Shown here: in pieces, positions 36,543-46,213 of the stretch
How the letters are laid out: each line of letters starts with the position of its first letter
Numbering within the stretch: position 1 is the first letter of the stretch
Source: Thiogranum longum
Lineage (GTDB): Bacteria > Pseudomonadota > Gammaproteobacteria > DSM-19610
Assembly: GCF_004339085.1 (NCBI RefSeq)
Contig: NZ_SMFX01000001.1
Location: 434,001 to 498,000 of the forward strand
Length of the DNA stretch: 64,000 bases
Reading direction: 5' to 3'
Made by a program: the position numbers and the translations under genes
Notes under the pieces: model-generated
What the model was told of the DNA's origin: nothing
Databases searched by the model: none
The model's input: only the letters and a program-made list of their open reading frames with translations

Positions 36543-37625
36543 ATGAGAACAATGACAGGTAGCGCGCGTGCAGTGTATGCCGCTGTACTGGCTTTCACTA
36601 TGCTGTGGAGCCAGGGAGCTGGCTCCGTACAACAGGCGCGTAGTATGGAAAAGCCGGTAATTGTTGCGGAAGCGGCAATGCGGATGCTGGCACCTGTCGA
36701 CTATTACACGGGGACAGTCATTAGCCGTGAGCAGGCGAGGCTTGCTGCAGAAGTCAGCGGCAGGTTGTTATGGGTTGCGGAAGTCGGGGCTTCTATAGAT
36801 GAAGGCGGCGTCGTTGCGCGCATTGATGATGTGTTGCTGCGTGAGGAGCATGCAGAGCGCGAGGCTGATGTTGCGCGCATCAAGGCCAGGTTGGGGTTTC
36901 TCAAGCTGGAAGCAGCCCGCTTGCAGAAACTTGCGCGCAGTAACAACGCTGCACAGAGTCAGCTGGAGCAGGTAGAGTCAGACCGGCTGGGGGCAAGAAG
37001 CGAGCTCAAGGCGGCGCAGGCGCGGGAGCGGCGCAGTGCCGCGCTGCTGGAGCGTACCCGGTTGCGGGCACCCTTTACCGGTATTGTAACCGAGCGTCTG
37101 TTGAACGCCGGTGAGTGGGCTGACGAGGGAGCAGCTGTTGTAGCTATGACCGATCCCCTGAATCTTGAAATCCAGGGCTGGGTGTCGGTATCCGCATTGC
37201 CCTTCCTTGAGCCGGGTGCATCGGTGAGTTTTGAGCGTGAGGGCAAGGTTTACAGGGGGCAGGTGCGTGCGCGGGTACCGGTTGGTGACACGCGCTCGCG
37301 ACTCTATGAGTTGCGTGTCAGTTTACCGGACGGGGAATGGAAGGTTGGTGAAAGTGTACGTATCGCGGTCCCGGCGGCTATCCCTCGCAAGGTGCTGTCT
37401 ATCCCACGTGACGCATTGGTGTTACGCCGCAGTGCAATCAGTGTATTTGTCGTCGATGATGAGTCGATAGCTCATCGTGTCCCGGTCATTCCCGGTATTG
37501 CCAGTGGCCCGTGGATAGAAGTTAAAGGTGAGCTCCATCCAGGCGACAGGGTTGTGACGCGTGGTGGCGAACGATTGCGCGATGGACAGAAGGTTAAGGT
37601 GCAGGGGAAGGGTAGTACGCAGTGA
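36543..37625 (+). CDS. RND efflux periplasmic adaptor (membrane fusion) protein
   Basis: A 360-residue adaptor. A signal peptide-like start (AVYAAVLAFTMLWSQGAGS) is followed by the lipoyl half QARLAAEVSGRLLWVAEVGASIDEGGVVARI, a coiled-coil hairpin (about 95-165), the second lipoyl half LRAPFTGIVTERLLNAGEW, a beta-barrel and the membrane-proximal domain ending near VVTRGGERLRDGQKV. It pairs with the permease encoded next, which overlaps it by four bases. No TolC-like gene lies beside it. Confidence 0.92.
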   Translation: MRTMTGSARAVYAAVLAFTMLWSQGAGSVQQARSMEKPVIVAEAAMRMLAPVDYYTGTVISREQARLAAEVSGRLLWVAEVGASIDEGGVVARIDDVLLREEHAEREADVARIKARLGFLKLEAARLQKLARSNNAAQSQLEQVESDRLGARSELKAAQARERRSAALLERTRLRAPFTGIVTERLLNAGEWADEGAAVVAMTDPLNLEIQGWVSVSALPFLEPGASVSFEREGKVYRGQVRARVPVGDTRSRLYELRVSLPDGEWKVGESVRIAVPAAIPRKVLSIPRDALVLRRSAISVFVVDDESIAHRVPVIPGIASGPWIEVKGELHPGDRVVTRGGERLRDGQKVKVQGKGSTQ

Positions 37626-40600
37626 TCCTGACCCGCTACGCACTGGGTAACCCGGTTGCTGCGCTGGTCGCGGCATTGATGGTTGTGATGTTTGGCCTGA
37701 TCAGTCTGGGGCGGCTGCCTGTGCAGCTTACGCCGGAAGTTGAGCGTCCGGAAATTACCATTACGACCGGCTGGCGCTCGGCAGCACCGGAGGAAATCGA
37801 GTCAGAAATTCTCGAGCCCCAGGAAAAAGCCCTGCGTGGTACACCAGGTATGACTTCCATGCTGTCACGGGCGCAACGGGGTCGTGGCCGGGTGACACTG
37901 AGCTTTAAAACCGGTACCGATTTGCAGCGTGCGCTGGTTGATGTGCTCAACCGCCTGAACCGGGTAAGCGGCTACCCGGAAGATGTCGATGAGCCGAGAC
38001 TGTCTACCATTGGTGCACGCAACCAGCCTATTGCCTGGTTTATCTTCAAACCACTCCCTGGTAATGACAGGGAAATATCAAGCTATTTTAATTTTGTCGA
38101 AGACCTGGTGCAGACCCGTTTTGAGCGTGTTGCAGGTGTGGCCAGTTCGGAAATTCGTGGCGGGCGAAGCAAGGAGCTGCGTATCACCTTTGACCCTTAC
38201 CGGCTTGCAGCACTCAATGTTGAGTTGCCGGAGGTCGCAGCGAGGGTCAGAGGTAATGAGGATGTTTCTGCAGGTGAAGTGGATGTTGGCAAAAGACGTT
38301 ACACCATTCGCTTTGCCGGCACCTATCCCGTGAGCAAGTTTGGTGAGCTTGTTGTCGACTGGCGTGAGGGCCGGCCAGTGCTGTTGCGAGATGTGGCACG
38401 TGTTGAACTGCTGCCGGTTGACAGCACCAGCCTGGTGATCAATCAGGGCGATCATGCCATTGCCGTGAATGCCTACCGCGAGTCTGGCGTCAATGTGCTG
38501 AAAGTGATGCAGGGCCTGCAGCAGGCTGTCAGTGAGCTGGAAGGCCCGCTGAACCAGGCAGGGTTGAGCATTCAGCAGGTCTATGATGAAACGGTATATA
38601 TACAGGATTCGATCGAAATGCTCAGCGCTAACCTGGTGGCAGGTGTTTTACTCGCTATCGGGGTGTTGTGGTGGTTCTTCCGGCGAATACGCGCCACGCT
38701 GGTAGTAGCGGTTGCGATTCCGTTGTGTCTTGCAGCCGCATTTGTATTGCTTGACGTCAGTGGCCACACCCTGAATATCATTTCCCTGGCGGGTCTGGCC
38801 TTTGCTGTCGGGATGGTGCTCGATGCCGGTATCGTGGTGCTGGAAAATGTGGTGCGCCTGCGCGAGCAGGGCAAGTCAGCCAGCGAAGCAGCCATGCAGG
38901 GTGTGGGACAGGTGTGGGGTGCGCTGCTGGCTTCGACAGCTACAACGGTAGCGGTATTTTTACCTGTAGTGTTCCTTGCGGATGAAGCGGGGCAATTGTT
39001 TGCCGACCTTGCGATTGCAATTACAGCAGCTGTCATAGCGTCATTGCTGATTGCCGTATCACTGGTGCCGGTGGCAGCCAGTCAGTGGCTGGGGGTGCTC
39101 AGCCTTGAAGATCGACATGCGCACTGGTGGCGCGACATAACGCGCTGGTTGATGAAGCTGACAGCAACACGCCAGCGTCGCTATGGTCTGATTCTGTTGC
39201 TGGTTACGGTGCCGCCGGTGCTGAGCTGGTGGTTATTGCCGGAAGCCGATTACCTGCCAAGCGGTAACCGTAACCGGGTATCCGCAAGTATCAACGTGGC
39301 GCCCGGGGTCAATCTGGAAACAATCGAAAAAGAAATGGGGCAAGTGATCGCCGAGCGGATGCAGCCTTACCTGACGGGTGAAAAGCAACCGCAGGTCAAG
39401 CACTATTTTTTTGTGGTGTACCGCGGCGGGGCATTCATGGGAGTACGTGCTGTGGATCCCGGCAAGGCGGGCGAGCTGGTGCCGGTGCTTAACAAACTCG
39501 TGAAGGGCTTCCCCGATACGCTGGCCTTCGCTCGACGTGATTCCCTGTTCCGGGGTTTTGGAGGAAGCGGGAATGTCGAGATCAACTTCCAGTCCAGGAA
39601 CCTGGAAGCATTGCTGGACGTAGCGCGTGACGGTTACACATTGATTGAAGAAACCCTGCCCGGTGCTTCCGTGTCACCACAGCCGGGACTTGAAATGGCC
39701 GAACCGGAGATCCTGCTGGTGCCGGATGAACGGCGTATAGCCGAAGCCGGCTGGAACCGCGAAACTGTCGCCCGGGTGGCACGTGCCTTTGGTTCGGGCC
39801 TGTTTGTCGGTGAGTATTTTGATGGTGAGCGGCGGCGCGATATTGTGGTGCGTTCCGAACCCTGGTCGACGCCGGAAGCGCTGGCCGGTATGCCTGTGGT
39901 TACGCCAGAGGCGGGTGTACTGCCACTGGACGAACTGGTGCATGTCGAGCGTACCGCGGGCCCGAACCAGATTCGCCGCCTGGACCGGCGACGAACAGTG
40001 ACGTTGGCTGTGCGCGCACCCGAGGGAATGTCGCTGGAGCACCTGATGGAGGTCGTGCGTAGTAAAATTGTCCCGTCGCTGCAGCAGCTGTTACCCGAGG
40101 ACGGTGCTATACGCTATTCCGGCACAGCGGAAAAACTGGATCAGGCGCTGACAGCCATGGGTGGCAGCTTCCTGTTGGCAATCGCGCTGTTGTACCTGCT
40201 GATGAGTGCATTGTTCCGCTCCTTTACAGACAGCCTGTTGGTGCTGGTAGTGTTGCCGCTGGCGACAGTAGGGGGTGCCATTGCACTACAGCTGGTAAAT
40301 ATTTTCACTTTCCAGCCCCTCGATCTCCTGACCATGATCGGCTTTGTGATTCTGCTGGGACTGGTAGTCAATAATGCGATCCTTCTGGTCTACCAGACAC
40401 GCCGTGCCGAGCGTGCTGGCCTGGGGAGGCGTGATGCGGTTGCGCAAGCGGTCCAGTTGCGCCTGAGACCTATTCTGATGAGTACCCTGACCAGTCTGTT
40501 CGGTATGTTGCCGTTATTACTGGTTCCTGGTGCTGGCACCGAATTGTACCGGGGGCTTGCCGCGGTAATTGTCGGCGGTCTGGCCGTCAGTACACTGTTT

Positions 40601-40684
40601 ACGCTGCTGCTGCTGCCGGCCCTGCTGCGACTGGGTGAAGCCGATTCCGGTAATGCTCCTGCAAGTGCTACCATGTCACCATGA
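37622..40684 (+). CDS. RND efflux inner-membrane permease
   Basis: A 1020-residue AcrB-superfamily pump, start GTG 37622 in a GTGA overlap with the adaptor gene. It has 12 membrane helices with two large periplasmic loops. Helix 1 and the IEYxx-like GRLPVQLTPEVERPEITI start are normal. In helix 4 the proton-relay stretch reads GMVLDAGIVVLENV, with only one acidic residue where AcrB has a pair. The PN1-like GFGGSGNVEINFQ segment and the C-terminal GFVILLGLVVNNAILLVYQ are intact. The substrate is unknown; no metal-binding signature was noted. Confidence 0.93.
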   Translation: MILTRYALGNPVAALVAALMVVMFGLISLGRLPVQLTPEVERPEITITTGWRSAAPEEIESEILEPQEKALRGTPGMTSMLSRAQRGRGRVTLSFKTGTDLQRALVDVLNRLNRVSGYPEDVDEPRLSTIGARNQPIAWFIFKPLPGNDREISSYFNFVEDLVQTRFERVAGVASSEIRGGRSKELRITFDPYRLAALNVELPEVAARVRGNEDVSAGEVDVGKRRYTIRFAGTYPVSKFGELVVDWREGRPVLLRDVARVELLPVDSTSLVINQGDHAIAVNAYRESGVNVLKVMQGLQQAVSELEGPLNQAGLSIQQVYDETVYIQDSIEMLSANLVAGVLLAIGVLWWFFRRIRATLVVAVAIPLCLAAAFVLLDVSGHTLNIISLAGLAFAVGMVLDAGIVVLENVVRLREQGKSASEAAMQGVGQVWGALLASTATTVAVFLPVVFLADEAGQLFADLAIAITAAVIASLLIAVSLVPVAASQWLGVLSLEDRHAHWWRDITRWLMKLTATRQRRYGLILLLVTVPPVLSWWLLPEADYLPSGNRNRVSASINVAPGVNLETIEKEMGQVIAERMQPYLTGEKQPQVKHYFFVVYRGGAFMGVRAVDPGKAGELVPVLNKLVKGFPDTLAFARRDSLFRGFGGSGNVEINFQSRNLEALLDVARDGYTLIEETLPGASVSPQPGLEMAEPEILLVPDERRIAEAGWNRETVARVARAFGSGLFVGEYFDGERRRDIVVRSEPWSTPEALAGMPVVTPEAGVLPLDELVHVERTAGPNQIRRLDRRRTVTLAVRAPEGMSLEHLMEVVRSKIVPSLQQLLPEDGAIRYSGTAEKLDQALTAMGGSFLLAIALLYLLMSALFRSFTDSLLVLVVLPLATVGGAIALQLVNIFTFQPLDLLTMIGFVILLGLVVNNAILLVYQTRRAERAGLGRRDAVAQAVQLRLRPILMSTLTSLFGMLPLLLVPGAGTELYRGLAAVIVGGLAVSTLFTLLLLPALLRLGEADSGNAPASATMSP

Positions 40685-41772
40685 AAACTACTGAACGCAT
40701 ACAGACGGCATTATGGAAAACAGCTGAGTGGTTTAAAGGCGTGGCCTGGAAACTGGCCAGCCTTTACCATCCAGCCAACCTGAAACAGAAAGGCCTGCTG
40801 GCGTCAGCCGGATTACTGATCGCGGCAGCCCTGGTGTTTTCTCTTGCGCTGGGCTGGTACTGGAGTCAGGAACCGGACAGCTTTGATGTGCAACAGGTTG
40901 CACTGCAGCGGTTTGCGGGTGACGAGGCGCAATTGCGTGTCGGAGTGATCTTTACCAGCACACTGATCCATGTTGGCGAGGTGCTGCTGGACAAGCCGGG
41001 GGGTTATCTCTCCAATGACGTAATGCCCCCGGGGCTGTGGCTCGATAACATGCCTAACTGGGAGTACGGGGCGCTGGTTATGTTGCGCGACGGGGCAGCG
41101 GCGTTACGCAATCACATGTCACGTTCGCAGTCGCAATCAGTCGAGGATGCCGCGCTGGCGGAGGCCGAGCCACGGTTTAATTTTCGCAATGATTCCTGGT
41201 TGTTTCCGCCCAGTGAGGGTGAATACCGCAAGGGCATGAAAGCGCTCGACGACTATATGCGTCGTCTTGCTGACCCCGCGAACCAGCAGGCCCAGTTCTA
41301 TGCGCGTGCGGATAATCTGCGGCAATACCTGGAGATTGTGGAGAAGCGGCTCGGCAGTCTCTCGCAGCGCCTGAGTGCAAGCGTCGGACAGATACGGGTG
41401 AACACGGATCTGGCTGGCGATGTCGGTGCCAAACAGTCGACAACTGCATCAACGAGTGTGGTGGTAAAGACGCCCTGGTTGAAACTCGATGATGTATTTT
41501 ACGAGTCACGTGGCGCCACCTGGGCCTTGGGCGAGATCCTGAAGGCGGTCGAATACGATTTCGAACAGGTGCTGAAAAAGAAGAATGCACTGGTTTCCCT
41601 GCGCCAGATTATCCGTGAACTGGAAGAGGCGCAGCAGCCAACACTTAGCCCGGTCATTATCAATGGTAGTGGTTTTGGTCTGTTTGCCAACTACTCGTTG
41701 ACCATGGCCAACTACATTGCGCGTGCCAATGCGGCGATTATCGATCTCAGGGACTTGTTACAGCAGGGTTGA
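40681..41772 (+). CDS. DUF2333 family membrane protein
   Basis: A 363-residue protein with one N-terminal membrane helix (GLLIAAALVFSLALGWYWS) and a large soluble part. The blocks GEVLLDKPGGYLSNDVMPPG, WEYGALVMLRD, SEGEYRKGMKALDDYMRRLAD and DVFYESRGATWALGEILKAVEYDF are those of DUF2333. Its ATGA overlap with the permease gene puts it in the same operon as the efflux system, so it may assist it, though the family is usually found without one. Confidence 0.88.
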   Translation: MKTTERIQTALWKTAEWFKGVAWKLASLYHPANLKQKGLLASAGLLIAAALVFSLALGWYWSQEPDSFDVQQVALQRFAGDEAQLRVGVIFTSTLIHVGEVLLDKPGGYLSNDVMPPGLWLDNMPNWEYGALVMLRDGAAALRNHMSRSQSQSVEDAALAEAEPRFNFRNDSWLFPPSEGEYRKGMKALDDYMRRLADPANQQAQFYARADNLRQYLEIVEKRLGSLSQRLSASVGQIRVNTDLAGDVGAKQSTTASTSVVVKTPWLKLDDVFYESRGATWALGEILKAVEYDFEQVLKKKNALVSLRQIIRELEEAQQPTLSPVIINGSGFGLFANYSLTMANYIARANAAIIDLRDLLQQG

Positions 41773-41781
41773 GCGGGACGC

Positions 41782-42081
41782 CTATTCACCGTCCTTTTTC
41801 AGGCCTTCTTTCAGGGTATTGATATTCAGTGGTACAACCACCTCGTCACGGGGTTCATCGATGTAGCGTGGTCGCGAACCGGTATTTCGGCCATATTCGG
41901 TGGCCAGTTCCTGTTCGCGGCTGGTAATGACTTGCAGACATTCCCGTATACCCTGAATGGTGCCCTGGGAAAGGGGGTGGCGGAGACCGGGTTCCGGTGC
42001 GGTGTCGCGTGCAATATCGGTCAGTGTACGTTTCATCATACGCAGCACGCGTTCTTCGGTCGTCAGTTCTGGTTCGCTCAT
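41782..42081 (-). CDS. Conserved hypothetical protein, 99 aa
   Basis: A soluble, charged protein. The N-terminal ELTTEERVLRMMKRTLTDIARDT and GLRHPLSQGTIQGIRECLQVI, then ITSREQELATEYGRN and RPRYIDEP, are features I recognise from gammaproteobacterial proteins sometimes labelled as segregation/condensation proteins, a label not supported by the sequence. It is two genes away from Uup on the same strand, with 98 bases between. The role is unknown. Confidence 0.75.
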   Translation of the reverse strand: MSEPELTTEERVLRMMKRTLTDIARDTAPEPGLRHPLSQGTIQGIRECLQVITSREQELATEYGRNTGSRPRYIDEPRDEVVVPLNINTLKEGLKKDGE

Positions 42082-42179
42082 GGTTGTAATCTCTGTTTCG
42101 GGAATTGCGATAGCGCTATTGTGCCACAGTGTGAAATTGCGCCCCAGAAAGCCTGTGCACGATACGGTTTTAAGACCTG

Positions 42180-44060
42180 TCAGGGTTCCAGGGCTTCCCA
42201 GCGGGCATAGGATTGTTCCAGTTCCGCTTCCAGTTTGGCAAGCCGTTCTTTTTGTTCAGAAATTTGAATGGCATCCTGGCGGTAGAAGCTGCCATCTGCC
42301 ATCCGCTGGTGCATTGACTCGATCTCGGTTTCCAGTTGTTCGATGCGTTGTGGTAACTGGTCGAGTTCGTGCTGGTCCTTGTAACTGCGTTTGGCTGGCC
42401 GGGCGGGTTTCTTGCGGGATGCCTGTGCAGGCGCATCAGTGCCGGCTCGTGCAGAGGATTTCTGCGCCTGCTTCTGACGCAGCCAGTCGCTGTAGCCGCC
42501 CACGTACTCGTTGACGTATCCCTCCCCCTCGAAAACCAGTGAACTGGTGACAACCCGGTCGAGAAATGTTCTGTCGTGACTGACCAGTAGCACCGTGCCA
42601 GCAAAGTCGATCAGGCGTTCTTCGAGCAGGTCGAGGGTATCCATATCCAGGTCATTGGTCGGCTCATCCAGTACCAGCAGGTTGGCGGGTTTGCTGAACA
42701 GCTTGGCCAGTAACAGGCGGTTACGTTCACCGCCTGAAAGGGCGGATACAGGCGTGTGACAACGGTCCGGAGCAAACAGAAAGTCCTGCAGGTAGCTTAT
42801 GACGTGACGTTGCTGGCCTTTGATATCGATGAACTGGCGCCCGTCCGACAGGTTGTCGATAACAGATTGCTGTGTATCCAGCTGGGCGCGACGCTGGTCG
42901 AAATAGGCAATCTCCAGGTTGGTACCGAGCCGGATGCTGCCGCTATCGGGTTTCAGCTCCCCCAGCAGCAGGCGCAGTAGCGTGGTCTTGCCAACTCCGT
43001 TGGGCCCGATCAGTCCGATCTTGTCACCACGCAGGATGGTAGTGCTGAAATTCCTGATCAAGGTATTGCCAGCGATGCTGTAGTTGACATCAACAGCCTC
43101 CGCGACCAGCTTCCCCGATGTTTCGAGCTGTTGGCCATGCAGCCTGGCCTTGCCGGTCAGTTGCCGGCGCTGGCGGCGCTGTTCACGCATTTTTTCCAGC
43201 GCACGTACCCGGCCTTCGTTACGGGTGCGGCGCGCCTTGATGCCCTGGCGGATCCAGCGTTCTTCTTCGGCAAGTTTTTTGTCGAACAGTGCCTGCTCGC
43301 TGGCTTCGTTATCGAGCCAGTCCTGCTTGCGACGGAGATAGGTGGCATAGTCACCCGGCCAGTCGGTCAATATGCCACGGTCAAGGTCGATAATGCGTGT
43401 GGCCAGCGCCGACAGGAAGCTGCGGTCATGAGTGATGAACAGCAGTGTGCCCTTGAAGCTGAGCAGAAACTCTTCCAGCCATTCAATGGACGTTATATCC
43501 AGGTGATTGGTTGGCTCGTCGAGTAGCAGCAGATCGGGTTCGGCGACCAGCGCCCTTGCAAGCAGCACGCGACGCTGGACGCCGCCGGAAAGCGACTGGA
43601 CGTCAGCATCGGCATCGAGGGACAGGCGAGAAATAGCGGTTTCAACACGCTGTTCCAGCGACCAGCCGTCACCTGCCTCGAGTTCGTGCTGGGTTTTTTC
43701 CATTTGCGCGAGCAACTTCTCGTCAGAGTGGCTGGCCAGAAGACTGCTTAGCTGGTGAAAACGTTTTATCAGGGCGCCGAGTTCGCCCAGACCTTCCGAT
43801 ACACAGTCGAAAACGCTGCCATTGAATCCGTCGGGCAGGTGCTGGTCCAGCGAGGCGATTTTCAAACCCTGCTGTATTTCAATTTCACCTTCGTCGGGGG
43901 CTATGCGGCCTTCCAGTACCTTGAGCAGAGTGGATTTGCCGGAACCATTGCGGCCAACCAGGCACACACGTTCACCGGCATCGATGGTGAGATCGATACC
44001 ATCAAGCAGCATTGGGCCACCAAAACCAAGGCGTAGTTTGCGTGTTCTGAGGATGGGCAT
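42180..44060 (-). CDS. uup: ABC-F family ATPase Uup
   Basis: A 626-residue soluble ABC-F protein with two ABC domains. First Walker A GRNGSGKSTLLKVL, signature QSLSGGVQRRVLLARALV, Walker B LLLLDEPTNHLDITSIEWLE; second Walker A GPNGVGKTTLLRLLLG, signature SALSGGERNRLLLAKLF, Walker B LLVLDEPTNDLDMDTLDLLE. A charged linker with the PtIM (about 240-310) joins them. The C-terminal basic and coiled-coil domain (from about 540) is typical of Uup rather than EttA. It binds ribosomes or branched DNA. ATG 44058-44060 is used; a longer frame lies over the intergenic region. Confidence 0.94.
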   Translation of the reverse strand: MPILRTRKLRLGFGGPMLLDGIDLTIDAGERVCLVGRNGSGKSTLLKVLEGRIAPDEGEIEIQQGLKIASLDQHLPDGFNGSVFDCVSEGLGELGALIKRFHQLSSLLASHSDEKLLAQMEKTQHELEAGDGWSLEQRVETAISRLSLDADADVQSLSGGVQRRVLLARALVAEPDLLLLDEPTNHLDITSIEWLEEFLLSFKGTLLFITHDRSFLSALATRIIDLDRGILTDWPGDYATYLRRKQDWLDNEASEQALFDKKLAEEERWIRQGIKARRTRNEGRVRALEKMREQRRQRRQLTGKARLHGQQLETSGKLVAEAVDVNYSIAGNTLIRNFSTTILRGDKIGLIGPNGVGKTTLLRLLLGELKPDSGSIRLGTNLEIAYFDQRRAQLDTQQSVIDNLSDGRQFIDIKGQQRHVISYLQDFLFAPDRCHTPVSALSGGERNRLLLAKLFSKPANLLVLDEPTNDLDMDTLDLLEERLIDFAGTVLLVSHDRTFLDRVVTSSLVFEGEGYVNEYVGGYSDWLRQKQAQKSSARAGTDAPAQASRKKPARPAKRSYKDQHELDQLPQRIEQLETEIESMHQRMADGSFYRQDAIQISEQKERLAKLEAELEQSYARWEALEP

Positions 44061-44325
44061 GGGGCGCAGAGCATAAGCGCTGCCAGCGGTTCGCTCAACT
44101 GATTTAGTCGGCTGCCGATAGACTGGTATGGGATACCGCCCTGCTGTTATGCTTCGCACCGGGGAAGATTTACAGGTTGTTGATGTTTATATTGAAACCC
44201 CGGGTGTGTGGGGCGCAGAAGGCAGCCAGGAAATTCAACGGACTGAATCGTATTTGTGTGCGGTATCACGCTAATTTGCTATTGGTACGCGGATAATCTC
44301 CGCTCCGGGTTACAGGATACAGGCC

Positions 44326-44973
44326 ATGCAAGATCACGAATTCTACGCTGATCCAACCGTGTTCGATTACTGGCAGGGCCGCTGCAGCAGTCTGCTGTGC
44401 AGGTATAGCCGAAATCTCTCTCCCTATGGCTGGACACTGGCATTTTCTGTCATGGCAATCGTATTTGCAGCGACGGCAGTAGGTGTATTTGGCTGGACGC
44501 TGACCAGTCGCATGAGTGGTGAAGGTATTGTGGCGTGGAACCAGTCAATGGCCCAGGTGATCACCATTATGATGGCGTTGCTGGCTTGTCAGGCTTCGCT
44601 GCAGCAAGCGTTGCGGAGCTGGCCACAAGACATTGTCATGCCTTATCGCTTGCGTCGGTTTATCCATTTTTGCGGCTGGAAGGTGCCTGGTGCTGCACAG
44701 CCGACGAAAACACCGCAGGGAGTCCGGCGCTCGAGTGCCAGGGCGGCTGCAAAACCGGTTTTGAAGTTAGTGCCTGGTGGCGATGATGTGCAGGTATTCT
44801 TTGCGGGCGTTCGTGCAGCAGGGGTAAATGTGGCGATAGCACGAGCCCTGTTCAGCGCAGGGGTGCGAACACCGAAACAGCTGTGTGCGGCCAGTGATGA
44901 GTACTTATTGACCATTCGTGGCGTCGGATCCGCCACAGTGCGCAAGTTGCGCCGCCATTTCGATTGTGACTAG
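44326..44973 (+). CDS. Membrane protein with C-terminal helix-hairpin-helix domain
   Basis: A 215-residue protein. Two membrane helices (about 37-61 and 75-92: WTLAFSVMAIVFAATAVGVFG and ITIMMALLACQASLQQAL) are followed by a basic linker (100-140). The C-terminal part ARALFSAGVRTPKQLC then SDEYLLTIRGVGSATVRKLRRHF is a helix-hairpin-helix motif like those of DNA-binding enzymes. No known family was recognised. The combination of two membrane helices with an HhH domain is unusual. It converges with the cupin gene at its 3' end. Confidence 0.65.
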   Translation: MQDHEFYADPTVFDYWQGRCSSLLCRYSRNLSPYGWTLAFSVMAIVFAATAVGVFGWTLTSRMSGEGIVAWNQSMAQVITIMMALLACQASLQQALRSWPQDIVMPYRLRRFIHFCGWKVPGAAQPTKTPQGVRRSSARAAAKPVLKLVPGGDDVQVFFAGVRAAGVNVAIARALFSAGVRTPKQLCAASDEYLLTIRGVGSATVRKLRRHFDCD

Positions 44974-45377
44974 CCGCTGTCTGGTTCACTGATGTCCTGG
45001 TAGCAGGCCGATGTGAAGCGCGGCGTGCAGATCGCGTAAAAAATCAGGTCATCGTTCCCGCAGTTTCGTATCCGTTGTCGTGTACCGGATGGTATAAGGA
45101 TGATGTCACCGGCTTCCATAATCTGGATACCGGACTCACCCACCTCGACTTCTCCCCTTCCTTTTAAAATGAGATAACGTTCCGTCACGCCGCGCAGACT
45201 GTGCCAGTGCGTGGTGACTCCGGGCGCTACCCGTGCGCGTGCAATAGAGGCTTCCGGGTCATCGTCACGGTTGGATATTTCAAGAATATGGCAACCTTCA
45301 TGGAACCAGTATTCCTTTGTTTCGTCGGGTCTTGCGACAATACCTGGCACTGTCCGTCTCGCTGAATTGAATTGCAT
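44970..45377 (-). CDS. Cupin-domain protein
   Basis: A 135-residue single cupin barrel. Motif 1 appears as GVTTHWHSLRGVTERYLILKG (metal-ligand His, His, Glu) and motif 2 as AGDIILIPSGTRQRIRN, in which the usual second His is replaced by Arg, so the metal site is not complete. It may bind a small molecule or act as an isomerase/oxygenase. It shares four bases with the convergent HhH gene (44970-44973). Confidence 0.82.
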   Translation of the reverse strand: MQFNSARRTVPGIVARPDETKEYWFHEGCHILEISNRDDDPEASIARARVAPGVTTHWHSLRGVTERYLILKGRGEVEVGESGIQIMEAGDIILIPSGTRQRIRNCGNDDLIFYAICTPRFTSACYQDISEPDSG

Positions 45378-45496
45378 CAGATTATGCCCTTTCGGGCGGC
45401 CAGCGTCATGGGCAGATACACCTGCTGGCAGAGGTTTTGCGTTCCCGGGGCGTTTGCGTTTTCATAAGGGGATACTTATCCCGGAAGGACAGCGCA

Positions 45497-46213
45497 ATGA
45501 CAGAAACCGCAACTGGCTCGATCCATGCCCTGGAGCTCGGGCCAATGGAGAATTTCGTTTATCTTATCGAGGACCGCGCAAGTGGTCGTGCCGCAGTCGT
45601 CGATCCGGCCTGGGATATTCCCGAGGTGCTGGCGCTGGCAAAACAGCACGGTGTGACGATCACCGATATCCTGCTCACACACAGTCACTATGACCATATC
45701 AACGGTATTGAAGAATTACTGGCCAGTCACGATGCCCAGTTACACCTGCTGAAGCCCGAAGCAAAATTCTGGGGCGCGGACACCGGCAGGCCTGCCCTGC
45801 ATCATGGTGGTGATTGCATTCAGCTGGGCGATACCGAAATCGAAGTTCTGCATACACCCGGGCATACGCCGGGGTCGGCATGCTACAAGGTCGGACAGCA
45901 ATTGATAACCGGCGACACGCTTTTTGTGTTCGGTTGCGGGAGGTGCGATCTGGCTGGCGGGGATCCGGAACAGATGTTTCATACGCTGAAAAACATGAAG
46001 CAGAATCTCCCTGAAAATACGCTGATCCTCCCCGGGCACAATTATGCTGAAAAGCCGGTATCCACAATGCAGGAACAAATTGAAGGAAACCCGTTCCTGC
46101 ACTTCGATGCGCCAGAGCGCTTCGTGCATTATCGGATGGACTACCATGACAAGCACCGTCACGGGCCTTACGGTCCGGTATGTAAGGGACATGAGATGCC
46201 AGACGATTCGTGA
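45497..46213 (+). CDS. Metallo-beta-lactamase-fold hydrolase (glyoxalase II-like)
   Basis: A 238-residue hydrolase with the zinc motif LLTHSHYDHINGIEEL (H-x-H-x-D-H), later HTPGHTPGSACY, the bridging Asp in LITGDTLFVFGCGRCDL, and LILPGHNY. The GDTLFVxGCGR element and C-terminal part resemble glyoxalase II and sulfur dioxygenase (ETHE1) proteins. Start ATG 45497 has GGAAGGA upstream; a longer in-frame start is without homology. Its GTGA end overlaps the next gene, mug-like. Confidence 0.88.
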   Translation: MTETATGSIHALELGPMENFVYLIEDRASGRAAVVDPAWDIPEVLALAKQHGVTITDILLTHSHYDHINGIEELLASHDAQLHLLKPEAKFWGADTGRPALHHGGDCIQLGDTEIEVLHTPGHTPGSACYKVGQQLITGDTLFVFGCGRCDLAGGDPEQMFHTLKNMKQNLPENTLILPGHNYAEKPVSTMQEQIEGNPFLHFDAPERFVHYRMDYHDKHRHGPYGPVCKGHEMPDDS

